From contig CAYTTS010000069.1 in assembly GCA_964440875.1 (NCBI GenBank), positions 1-5,303 on the forward strand: 5,303 nucleotides of DNA, in the 5' to 3' direction. This DNA comes from JAAZDN01 sp964440875. GTDB lineage: Bacteria; Bacillota_I; Bacilli_A; Erysipelotrichales; Erysipelotrichaceae. Made by a program: the position numbers and the translations under genes. Position 1 is the first letter of the stretch, and each line of letters begins with the position of its first letter. Below, one piece after another: positions 1 to 5,303 of this stretch. The notes under the pieces are model-generated. The model was not told the origin of the DNA and did not search any database. It saw only the letters and a list, made by a program, of their open reading frames with translations.

Positions 1-36
1 ATTGAAAATGCTGGTGGAACTGTCGAGGTAATATAA
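1..36 (+). CDS. rplO: Large ribosomal subunit protein uL15 (L15), C-terminal fragment
   Basis: Only the last 11 codons and the TAA stop (34-36) lie in the window; the rest is cut off by the left edge. The visible residues read IENAGGTVEVI, which matches the usual C-terminal tail of bacterial L15 (a short AGG turn followed by a final beta strand). L15 is a late-assembly protein of the 50S subunit that binds 23S rRNA. The position immediately before secY is the standard one in the spc operon and is the main reason for the call, because 11 residues alone would be weak evidence. The tail also carries the GAGGT (25-29) that serves as the ribosome binding site of secY, so the two genes are probably translationally coupled. 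Confidence 0.85.
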   Translation: MENAGGTVEVI

Positions 37-37
37 A

Positions 38-1324
38 ATGATTAGGTTTATTCAAGACCTATTCAAAAATAAAGAAATACGTAATCGTATTTTCTTTACA
101 CTTGCTATATTATTTCTGTATCGACTAGGGGCAGCAATTCCTGCTCCTCGAATCGACTCAGTTAAGCTGACAGCGGCAGTTGGAGACAGCAACCAAATAC
201 TTAACATTATGAACATGTTAGGTGGAGGGGCAATGCAACAGTTCTCTATCTTCGCCTTAGGAGTAGGACCATACATTACTGCAAGTATTATCGTGCAATT
301 AATGTCAATGGACGTTATTCCAGCTTTAGCTGAGATGGCAAAAAGTGGAGAAGAAGGTCGTAAACAAATGGATAAGATTACTCGTTATATCGCAGTAATC
401 ATGGCATTTATACAAGCCTTAGTAATGGTTAAAATGTTTAGTGATCAAAACAATATCGTTCAAGATCCAGGCTGGGCAACATTTATTTATATCGCAACTG
501 TATTAACTGCAGGAACTTTATTCTTATGTTGGTTAGGTGATAGAATTTCTATCAAAGGAATCGGAAATGGTATGTCGATGCTAATCTTTGCAGGTATTGT
601 TGCAAACTTACCGGCTCAATTTACAAATGTTTATAACACATTAGTAACTGGAGCAGTTGCTAAAGGTATATTATTATTTGGTATATACGTAGTATCATAT
701 ATTCTTATTATTGTACTTGTTGTATTTACGACAAATGCAGAACGTAAGATTCCTATCCAATACACATCAAGTGGACTTGGAAGAGGACAAAGTGATATGA
801 CTTACATCCCATTGAAAATTAACTCAGCGAGTGTTACGCCTGTTATCTTTGCATCAGCAATCATGGCAGCGCCATTAACTATCGCATCATTCTTTAAAGC
901 AAATGCATTTACAAAGTTTATCAGTGTCTGGTTAGACCAAAGTACACCACAAGGATTAATTGTATATTTAATCTTAATTGTACTGTTTACGTTCTTTTAT
1001 ACGAACTTACAAGTTGACCCAGAAAAAATGGCTGAAAACTTAAAGAAAAATGGTTCATACATCGTTGGTGTTAGACCGGGTAAAGATACACAGAATTATG
1101 TTAGTACAATATTAAATAGAATTACAGTGTTAGGAGCATTATCGTTAGTAGTAGTTGCTGCGATTCCTCCATTAATGACAATCTTAATTCCAAATATGCC
1201 AAGATCAGCAGCACTTGGTGGTACAGGAATTATTATAGTTGTCGGAGTTGCTTTAGAAACAGTAAAAGATCTAAAGGGACGATTAACACAAAGATCATAT
1301 GCGGGGTTTGTACGTGGAAAATAA
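38..1324 (+). CDS. secY: Protein translocase subunit SecY
   Basis: SecY is the pore-forming subunit of the SecYEG channel in the cytoplasmic membrane; it exports unfolded preproteins with SecA and inserts membrane proteins from the ribosome. The 428 residues are close to the usual Bacillota length. Ten hydrophobic segments can be read at about 18-36, 69-89, 114-133, 147-167, 176-195, 207-231, 265-286, 305-325, 362-382 and 394-409. The plug region falls near 53-66 (ILNIMNMLGGGAM). Cytosolic loop C4 has the basic pair R236-K237 in AERKIPIQY. Loop C5 has VRPG at 345-348, whose R346 corresponds to the essential E. coli R357. The end, GVALETVKDLKGRL then RSYAGF, is the family C-terminus. The ATG at 38 lies 8 bases after GAGGT (25-29) and one base after the rplO stop. 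The last bases overlap adk. No truncation or frameshift is visible. Confidence 0.98.
   Translation: MIRFIQDLFKNKEIRNRIFFTLAILFLYRLGAAIPAPRIDSVKLTAAVGDSNQILNIMNMLGGGAMQQFSIFALGVGPYITASIIVQLMSMDVIPALAEMAKSGEEGRKQMDKITRYIAVIMAFIQALVMVKMFSDQNNIVQDPGWATFIYIATVLTAGTLFLCWLGDRISIKGIGNGMSMLIFAGIVANLPAQFTNVYNTLVTGAVAKGILLFGIYVVSYILIIVLVVFTTNAERKIPIQYTSSGLGRGQSDMTYIPLKINSASVTPVIFASAIMAAPLTIASFFKANAFTKFISVWLDQSTPQGLIVYLILIVLFTFFYTNLQVDPEKMAENLKKNGSYIVGVRPGKDTQNYVSTILNRITVLGALSLVVVAAIPPLMTILIPNMPRSAALGGTGIIIVVGVALETVKDLKGRLTQRSYAGFVRGK
1303..1307 (+). promoter_or_regulatory. Probable SD of adk, supporting a GTG start
   Basis: GGGGT at 1303-1307, inside the last codons of secY, lies 6 bases before the GTG at 1314. 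It can pair with the anti-SD core using a G-U wobble. The only purine run ahead of the alternative ATG at 1299 is GGGA at 1276-1279, 19 bases away and too far to work. This site is why the GTG is preferred as the adk start. It is a weak match to AGGAGG. Confidence 0.5.
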
Positions 1325-1985
1325 ATTACATTTATTAATCATGGGACCTGCAGGAAGTGGAAAAGGAACACAGTCTGAAAAGATAGTTGAAGACTACAAT
1401 GTAGTTCATCTATCAACTGGAGATATGTTCCGAGCTGCAATTTCACAAGAAACTAAAGCTGGTATTGAAGCAAAAGGTTATATTGATCAAGGACTATTAG
1501 TTCCTGATGAAACAACTATTGCTTTAGTCGAAGAAAGACTAATGCAAGACGATGTTAAAGATAGAGGATTCCTATTAGATGGATTTCCTAGAACAATACC
1601 TCAAGCTGAAGCTTTAGAATCACTATTAGAAAGAATTGAAATGCCGCTTAATTTAATAATAGATCTAAAAGTAGATGAAACATTATTAATTGAGAGAATT
1701 TCTGGAAGAAGAATGTGTGAAGAATGTGGAACAATTTACCACATTACTAACAATCCTCCAAAAGTTGAAGGTGTTTGTGATTTAGATGGTGGAAAACTAT
1801 ACCAAAGAAGTGATGATAATGAGGCAGGTTTAAAAGTTAGACTTGAAGAATATCATAAATCAACAGCACCAATTATCGGATATTTTGAAGGTAAATGTGA
1901 AGTGTTAGATGTTGATGCTTCAAATAGTGTTGATGAAGTTTATTCAAACATCAATTCTAAATTAGGTAGATTAATCAATGATTAA
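1314..1985 (+). CDS. adk: Adenylate kinase, zinc-lid long form
   Basis: Adk catalyses ATP + AMP = 2 ADP in the cytoplasm and sets adenylate balance. Numbering from the GTG at 1314 (223 residues): the P-loop GPAGSGKGT is at 11-19, the AMP-binding HLSTGDMFR at 32-40, DGFPRT at 89-94, and the lid spans about 131-170. The lid has C135, C138, C155 and D158, the same C-x2-C-x16-C-x2-D spacing as the Cys3-Asp structural zinc site of Bacillus subtilis Adk, followed by LYQRSDDNE and the conserved RLEEYH. An in-frame ATG at 1299 would add five residues (MRGLY) and overlap secY by 26 bases. The GTG gives an N-terminus nearer the family norm and has GGGGT 6 bases upstream, so I chose it; TTG at 1308 is a less likely option. 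It overlaps secY by 11 bases and map by 8, so translation is probably coupled. Identity is certain; the start is not. Confidence 0.95.
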   Translation: MENKLHLLIMGPAGSGKGTQSEKIVEDYNVVHLSTGDMFRAAISQETKAGIEAKGYIDQGLLVPDETTIALVEERLMQDDVKDRGFLLDGFPRTIPQAEALESLLERIEMPLNLIIDLKVDETLLIERISGRRMCEECGTIYHITNNPPKVEGVCDLDGGKLYQRSDDNEAGLKVRLEEYHKSTAPIIGYFEGKCEVLDVDASNSVDEVYSNINSKLGRLIND

Positions 1986-2751
1986 AATTAAATCACCTAG
2001 AGAAATAGAAATAATGCGTGAAGCTGGAAGAGTAACAGCAATGATTCATGAAAGAATCAAAGAGGCTATTAAGCCAGGAGTTACTCTTGACGAATTACAA
2101 CAAGTTATTAAACACGTTGTAGAAGAAAACGACAGTAGTGCATCATTTTATAAATTATATGATTTTCCAGGTTATGGTTGCTTCTCATTAAATGAAGAAG
2201 TTATTCACGGTATACCAGATAAAAGAGTATTACGTGATGGAGATATCTTATCTGTAGATGTCGGAGCCAAATATAAAGGCTATCATGGTGATAGCGCGTG
2301 GACTTATCCTGTTGGAGAAGTTAGTGATGAAGCAAAAGAATTATTGTATCATACTAAAAAATCACTATTTAGAGGTTTAGAAAAAGTAAAACCAGGAAAT
2401 AGAATAGGGGACGTCGGTCATGCAATTCAAAGTTATTTGAGTGATCATGGCTATGATGTACCACGAGAATATACTGGTCATGGAGTTGGAAGCGACTTAC
2501 ATGAAGAGCCATATGTTCCAAATTTTGGAAAAGCAAATACAGGTGTGAAGATACGAGAAGGTATGACATTAGCAGTTGAGCCGATGGCATACAAAATGGG
2601 AGCTAATCTAGTTGTCTTAGATGATGATTGGACAGTGGTAACACATAACAAAACTATTAGCGCACATTTCGAACATACTATTGTAGTAACAAAAGATGGA
2701 TATGAAATATTAACTAAGAATTTAAAGGAGGATCATACGTCAGATGAGTAA
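1978..2751 (+). CDS. map: Methionine aminopeptidase, type I
   Basis: Map is a cytosolic dinuclear metalloprotease that removes the initiator Met from nascent proteins with a small second residue. The 257 residues have the pita-bread fold signature. The five metal ligands are all visible: D94 (SVDVG), D105 (HGDSAW), H168 (GHGVG), E201 (AVEPMAY) and E232 (HFEHT). H77 (VIHGIP) and H175 (LHEEP) match the catalytic histidines H79 and H178 of E. coli. There is no N-terminal zinc-finger extension. The segment at 57-68, which normally reads GY-x-G-F/Y-P and lines the S1 pocket, is instead FYKLYDFPGYGC. The C-terminus runs some 9 residues past the usual end, and that extension encodes the SD of infA. 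The ATG at 1978 overlaps adk by 8 bases and has only a weak AGGT (1964-1967) ahead of it. The gene overlaps infA by 8 bases. Confidence 0.97.
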   Translation: MIKIKSPREIEIMREAGRVTAMIHERIKEAIKPGVTLDELQQVIKHVVEENDSSASFYKLYDFPGYGCFSLNEEVIHGIPDKRVLRDGDILSVDVGAKYKGYHGDSAWTYPVGEVSDEAKELLYHTKKSLFRGLEKVKPGNRIGDVGHAIQSYLSDHGYDVPREYTGHGVGSDLHEEPYVPNFGKANTGVKIREGMTLAVEPMAYKMGANLVVLDDDWTVVTHNKTISAHFEHTIVVTKDGYEILTKNLKEDHTSDE

Positions 2752-2962
2752 AGATGATGTAATTGAAGTTGAAGGAGTCGTAGTCGATACATTACCGGGT
2801 ACGCAATTTAAAGTGAAATTAGAGAATGGGCATGAGATTTTAGCCCACGTTTCTGGTAAAATCCGAATGCACTACATTCGCATTTTACCAGGTGATAGAG
2901 TTACCATTGAAATTTCACCATACGATTTAACACGTGGGAGAATAACATTTAGACATAAATAG
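2744..2962 (+). CDS. infA: Translation initiation factor IF-1
   Basis: IF-1 binds the A site of the 30S subunit and, with IF-2 and IF-3, assembles the initiation complex. The 72 residues are the exact family length and form one S1-like OB-fold. The sequence starts MSKDDVIEVEG; the central HVSGKIRMHYIRILPGD (35-51) and terminal SPYDLTRGRITFRHK (58-72) are near-invariant signatures. The ATG at 2744 follows a strong AAAGGAGG (2724-2731) at 12 bases, slightly longer than ideal, and the start overlaps the end of map by 8 bases. In B. subtilis a small L14e-like KOW-domain gene lies between map and infA; here the two genes touch directly. The stop is TAG. Confidence 0.98.
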   Translation: MSKDDVIEVEGVVVDTLPGTQFKVKLENGHEILAHVSGKIRMHYIRILPGDRVTIEISPYDLTRGRITFRHK

Positions 2963-2982
2963 TCTTTTAGGAGGAATAAAGC

Positions 2983-3099
2983 ATGAAAGTAAGACCATCA
3001 GTAAAACCGATGTGTGATAAATGCCGAGTCATTAGACGTAAAGGACGTGTAATGGTTATTTGTGAGAACCCTAAACATAAGCAGAGACAAGGAAACTAG
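2983..3099 (+). CDS. rpmJ: Large ribosomal subunit protein bL36 (L36)
   Basis: L36 is the smallest 50S protein and stabilises 23S rRNA near the peptidyl transferase region. The 38 residues are the standard length, starting MKVRPSVKPMCDKC. This is the zinc-binding (C+) form, with ligands C11, C14, C27 and H32 in the C-x2-C-x12-C-x4-H arrangement. The remainder is strongly basic, ending KHKQRQGN. AGGAGG at 2969-2974 lies 8 bases before the ATG, and the gene starts 20 bases after infA. The TAG stop (3097-3099) forms part of the AGGAGG of rpsM. The placement between infA and rpsM is the canonical one. The gene is easily missed because it is so short. Confidence 0.98.
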   Translation: MKVRPSVKPMCDKCRVIRRKGRVMVICENPKHKQRQGN

Positions 3100-3103
3100 G
3101 AGG
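3098..3103 (+). promoter_or_regulatory. SD of rpsM overlapping the rpmJ stop
   Basis: AGGAGG at 3098-3103 begins on the second base of the rpmJ TAG stop and lies 6 bases before the rpsM ATG. A ribosome ending rpmJ covers this site, which favours re-initiation on rpsM. The arrangement fixes the rpsM start. Confidence 0.8.
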
Positions 3104-3109
3104 AAATAA

Positions 3110-3478
3110 ATGGCAAGAATTGCAGGAATCGATATACCTCGTAATAAACGAGTAGTAATATCATTAACATATATTTACGGAATCGGAAGTAACACTTCAG
3201 AGAGAATCTTAACTGACTTAGGTATTGATCACAATATAAAAGTACAAGACTTAACTGAAGAACAAGTTAACGAAATTCGTGAAGTAATCGACAGTATCCC
3301 TGTAGAAGGTGATTTAAGAAGAGAAGAAGCATTAAACATCAAACGTTTAATGGAAATCGGATCTAGACGTGGTATTCGCCACCGTCGTAAATTACCTGTA
3401 AGAGGACAAAATACTAAAAATAACGCTAGAACTCGTAAGGGTCCTAAGAAGTTAGTTACAGGAAAAGGTAAAAAATAA
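3110..3478 (+). CDS. rpsM: Small ribosomal subunit protein uS13 (S13)
   Basis: S13 sits in the head of the 30S subunit, binds 16S rRNA, contacts the P-site tRNA through its tail and forms intersubunit bridges with the 50S. At 122 residues it is about the normal length. Visible family marks are MARIAGIDIPRNKRVVISLT (1-20), the helix-turn motif YIYGIG (21-26), VEGDLRRE (65-72), GIRHRR (88-93) and the basic tail with LPVRGQNTKNNARTRKGP (95-112). The tail ends KKLVTGKGKK. The GQNTKNNARTRKGP wording, as I remember it, is common in Mollicutes-related lineages. Position 86 is Arg in GSRRGIRHRR where many homologues have Tyr. The gene lies 10 bases after rpmJ and 18 before rpsK. Confidence 0.98.
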   Translation: MARIAGIDIPRNKRVVISLTYIYGIGSNTSERILTDLGIDHNIKVQDLTEEQVNEIREVIDSIPVEGDLRREEALNIKRLMEIGSRRGIRHRRKLPVRGQNTKNNARTRKGPKKLVTGKGKK

Positions 3479-3496
3479 CGGTAGGAGGAAATAACA

Positions 3497-3892
3497 ATGG
3501 CAAAAAATAAGAAAAAAGTTACACGTAAACGTCGTGTAAAACGTAATGTTGTTAACGGAATTGCACATATCCATTCAACGTTTAATAACACTATCGTTAC
3601 AATCACAGATGAAAGCGGAAACGCAATCGCTTGGTCAAGTGCAGGAGCATTAGGATTTAAAGGATCAAGAAAATCAACTCCATTTGCGGCTCAATTAACA
3701 GGAGAAGCAGCAGGACAAGCAGCAGTTGATGCTGGAATGAAAAATATATCAGTAAACGTTAAAGGACCAGGACCAGGACGTGAGTCAGCTCTTAGAGCTT
3801 TACAAGCAGCTGGATTAGAAATTTCATTAATCCACGATAAGACTCCAGTTCCACATAATGGTTGTCGTCCACCAAAAAGACCACGTGGTTAA
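3497..3892 (+). CDS. rpsK: Small ribosomal subunit protein uS11 (S11)
   Basis: S11 lies on the platform of the 30S subunit beside the mRNA exit path and binds 16S rRNA with S18 and S6 nearby. The 131 residues are the usual length. After a highly basic start (residues 2-16 carry nine Lys/Arg), it shows AHIHSTFNNTIVTITD (23-38), the SAGALGFKGSRKSTPFAAQ stretch (48-66), VKGPGPGRESALRAL (88-102) and the family C-terminus HNGCRPPKRPRG (120-131). Most Bacillota end in KRRRV, so the PRG end is a small variant. AGGAGG at 3483-3488 is 8 bases before the ATG. Arg is mostly CGT here (7 of 10), unlike adk upstream. It is followed by rpoA after 22 bases. Confidence 0.98.
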   Translation: MAKNKKKVTRKRRVKRNVVNGIAHIHSTFNNTIVTITDESGNAIAWSSAGALGFKGSRKSTPFAAQLTGEAAGQAAVDAGMKNISVNVKGPGPGRESALRALQAAGLEISLIHDKTPVPHNGCRPPKRPRG

Positions 3893-3914
3893 AAACAAAT
3901 AGGAGGTTTTTACA

Positions 3915-4874
3915 ATGGAAAAATTTGAGTTTGCAGATTTTAAAATTGATGAGCTAGTCGAAGATAATAATTATGGCAAGTTCATTATTGAACCTCTTGA
4001 ACGAGGTTTTGGTACAACAATCGGAAATGCATTAAGAAGAGTTATGTTATCATCTCTTCCGGGTGGAGCAGTATACTCAATGAAGATCGAAGGATTCTTC
4101 CACGAGTATCAAGCAATTCCTGGAATTAAAGAAGATATTACAACAATCGCTTTAAACTTAAAAGATTTAATCTTAAAAGTTGATGGAGATGAAGAATATA
4201 GTTTAAGAATCAACAAAAAAGGTGGCGGCAAGGTTACGGCAGCTGATATCGAATGTCCTACTGGAGTTGAAGTATTAAATACTGACTTAGTAATCGCGAC
4301 ATTAGAAGACGACAGTAAACTTGATATGGAAATGATGGTTAAAAATGGTAGAGGTTATGTATCAGCTGACGAAAATAAAATTATTTTCCAAGGTTCGACA
4401 CAAGGAATCGGTACTATTTATACTGACTCAATCTATACACCAGTTGAACGTGTTTCTTATCATGTTGATCCAACTCGTGTCGGTCAAGACGCTAAGTATG
4501 ACCGTGTAACGATCGAAGTATATACAAATGGTTCACTAACTCCACAAGAAGCAGTTGCATTAGCATCAAAGATTCTTGTAGATCACTTTAGTTTGTTATT
4601 AGAAGTTGACAAAATCACTGAAAACTTAGACTCGGTAATTGCTGAACCGGAAAAAGAAGAAGTAAACAAACTTTCATTAATGATGTTAGAAGATTTAGAC
4701 CTATCAGTTAGATCATATAACTGTCTAAAAAGAGCAAGCATTCAAACGGTTGAAGAATTAGTTAATAAAACTGAAGAAGAACTTATGAAAGTACGTAACT
4801 TAGGTAAAAAATCATTTAAAGAAGTTAAAGATAAAGTCGAAGAACTTGGTTTAAGTTTTAGACAAGCGGACTAG
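3915..4874 (+). CDS. rpoA: DNA-directed RNA polymerase subunit alpha
   Basis: The alpha dimer nucleates assembly of core RNA polymerase (beta, beta-prime, omega), and its C-terminal domain contacts UP elements and activators. The 319 residues are between the B. subtilis and E. coli lengths. The N-terminal domain (about 1-235) has the dimer-interface stretch GFGTTIGNALRRVMLSSLPG at 31-50 and the TPQEAVALASKILVDHF helix near 209-225. An acidic linker (about 236-252) leads to the C-terminal domain (about 255-316), with LSVRSYNCLK at 263-272 and NLGKKSFKEVK at 295-305. R266, N269, C270, G297 and K299 match E. coli R265, N268, C269, G296 and K298, so the DNA-binding surface looks intact. AGGAGGT at 3901-3907 precedes the ATG by 7 bases. 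The stop is TAG. Confidence 0.99.
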   Translation: MEKFEFADFKIDELVEDNNYGKFIIEPLERGFGTTIGNALRRVMLSSLPGGAVYSMKIEGFFHEYQAIPGIKEDITTIALNLKDLILKVDGDEEYSLRINKKGGGKVTAADIECPTGVEVLNTDLVIATLEDDSKLDMEMMVKNGRGYVSADENKIIFQGSTQGIGTIYTDSIYTPVERVSYHVDPTRVGQDAKYDRVTIEVYTNGSLTPQEAVALASKILVDHFSLLLEVDKITENLDSVIAEPEKEEVNKLSLMMLEDLDLSVRSYNCLKRASIQTVEELVNKTEEELMKVRNLGKKSFKEVKDKVEELGLSFRQAD

Positions 4875-4892
4875 TGAAGGAGGAATATTAAT

Positions 4893-5249
4893 ATGGGTCA
4901 TAGAAAATTAGGTAGAAAAACAGATCACCGTAACCTTATGCTAAGAAACTTAGCTACAGACGTTATTGTATACGGTCGTATAACAACAACTGAAACTAGA
5001 GCTAAAGAAGTTAGCAAAATGGTAGAAAAGTTAATAACTTTCGCAAAGAAAGGTGACTTACCTGCACGTAGAGAAGCTGCTAAGTTAGTTATGAACGTTA
5101 AAGTTAATGACGAACAAACAGCACTACAAAAATTATTTGACGAAGTAGGACCAGCGTATACAGATCGTAACGGTGGATATACTAGAATACTAAAAACATC
5201 AAGCAGAAGAGGCGACAACGCTCCTAAAGCTATTATTGAATTAGTATAA
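4893..5249 (+). CDS. rplQ: Large ribosomal subunit protein bL17 (L17)
   Basis: L17 binds 23S rRNA near the polypeptide exit region of the 50S subunit. The 118 residues match the short Bacillota/Mollicutes form, without the C-terminal extensions seen in some phyla. Family marks are MGHRKLGRKTDHRNLMLRNL (1-20), RITTTETRAKEV (29-40), the Lys/Arg-rich helix with KGDLPARREA (53-62), DRNGGYTRILK (91-101) and RRGDNAPKAIIELV (105-118). AAGGAGG at 4877-4883 lies 9 bases before the ATG, and the gap from rpoA is 18 bases. Two in-frame TAA codons (5247-5252) end it, and the terminator follows 8 bases after the stop, so rplQ is the last gene of the unit, as in B. subtilis. Confidence 0.98.
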   Translation: MGHRKLGRKTDHRNLMLRNLATDVIVYGRITTTETRAKEVSKMVEKLITFAKKGDLPARREAAKLVMNVKVNDEQTALQKLFDEVGPAYTDRNGGYTRILKTSSRRGDNAPKAIIELV

Positions 5250-5257
5250 TAATTAAT

Positions 5258-5281
5258 AAGAGAGAGAAATCTCTCTTTTTT
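5258..5281 (+). terminator. Rho-independent terminator after rplQ
   Basis: AAGAGAGA (5258-5265) pairs perfectly with TCTCTCTT (5270-5277) over 8 base pairs, closed by a GAAA tetraloop (5266-5269), and the stem runs into six Ts at 5276-5281. This is an intrinsic terminator, although the stem has only three G-C pairs and would be weak in a GC-rich genome. Its place right after the last gene agrees with the end of the operon. The 22 bases beyond it (5282-5303) hold no feature I can support. Confidence 0.88.
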
Positions 5282-5303
5282 AATACCCTAATAGCCACTA
5301 TAG

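Larger units (their letters stand above)
1..5281 (+). other. Distal spc/alpha ribosomal-protein operon
   Basis: The ten genes share one strand, have gaps of at most 22 bases or overlap, show no internal terminator hairpin that I could find, and end at one terminator. I infer a single polycistronic transcript that starts upstream of the window. No convincing internal promoter was seen, although weak ones cannot be excluded by eye. Confidence 0.8.

Noticed and set aside
52..276. An open frame of 74 codons on the - strand inside secY
   Set aside because: It is antisense to the conserved first membrane segments of SecY and shows no recognisable protein.
2369..2590. An open frame of 73 codons on the - strand inside map
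   Set aside because: It covers the strand opposite the metal-ligand region of Map. The His-rich translation is only the reverse reading of map codons.
3229..3606. An open frame of 125 codons on the - strand across rpsM and rpsK
   Set aside because: It lies antisense to two certain ribosomal-protein genes and spans their junction. I recognise no family in its translation, and its openness follows from the codon use of the real genes.
3893..3914. The 22-base rpsK-rpoA gap, the longest in the cluster, as a site for an internal promoter or attenuator
   Set aside because: It holds only a short A-rich run and the AGGAGGT of rpoA, with no hairpin or promoter pair.
4606..4634. A perfect TTGACA (4606-4611) that could be a -35 element of a promoter for rplQ
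   Set aside because: The bases 17 positions downstream (4629-4634, GACTCG) do not resemble TATAAT. The hexamer encodes conserved residues of RpoA, so a chance match is more likely.
4925..5218. An open frame of 97 codons on the - strand inside rplQ
   Set aside because: It is wholly antisense to a full-length, conserved L17 gene and I see no recognisable motif, so it is a shadow frame.
5282..5303. The bases after the terminator as a start of a new transcription unit
   Set aside because: Only 22 bases are visible, with no clear promoter hexamer pair, SD or start codon, so nothing can be claimed.

Overview
The window is a distal stretch of the conserved bacterial spc/alpha ribosomal-protein cluster. 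All genes lie on the + strand, in the order rplO (last 11 codons only), secY, adk, map, infA, rpmJ, rpsM, rpsK, rpoA, rplQ, and the run ends at an intrinsic terminator just before the right edge. This is the Bacillota-type order, in which the spc and alpha parts are fused and adk-map-infA sit between secY and rpmJ. No stretch of 300 bases lacks a gene; the longest untranslated gap between genes is 22 bases.

The organism is probably a low-GC Bacillota lineage near the Mollicutes/Erysipelotrichia boundary (Acholeplasma, Izemoplasma, Haloplasma or Turicibacter-like relatives). The support is AT-rich codon choice, AGGAGG ribosome binding sites, an adenylate kinase with a Bacillus-type Cys3-Asp zinc lid, and the S13, S11 and L17 tail sequences. 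All six Trp codons are TGG and no reading frame contains TGA, so nothing suggests the Mycoplasma/Spiroplasma code in which TGA means Trp. The lineage is an inference from remembered family sequences, not from a search.

Layout: bases 1-36 hold the end of rplO. Bases 38-2751 hold secY, adk and map (protein export, nucleotide balance, N-terminal Met removal), with overlapping ends and weak Shine-Dalgarno (SD) sites. Bases 2744-5249 hold infA, rpmJ, rpsM, rpsK, rpoA and rplQ (initiation, both ribosomal subunits, RNA polymerase alpha), each with a strong AGGAGG site and all but infA separated from the gene before by short gaps of 10-22 bases. Bases 5258-5281 hold the terminator. Together the genes supply translation, transcription and export machinery from what looks like one transcript, whose promoter lies upstream of this window.

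All genes look intact and ordinary. I found no undescribed system, mobile element, CRISPR array or RNA gene. The points worth a second look are small: a probable GTG start for adk, an unusual substrate-pocket segment in the methionine aminopeptidase, the absence of TGA stops, and a contrast in codon use and SD strength inside the operon.
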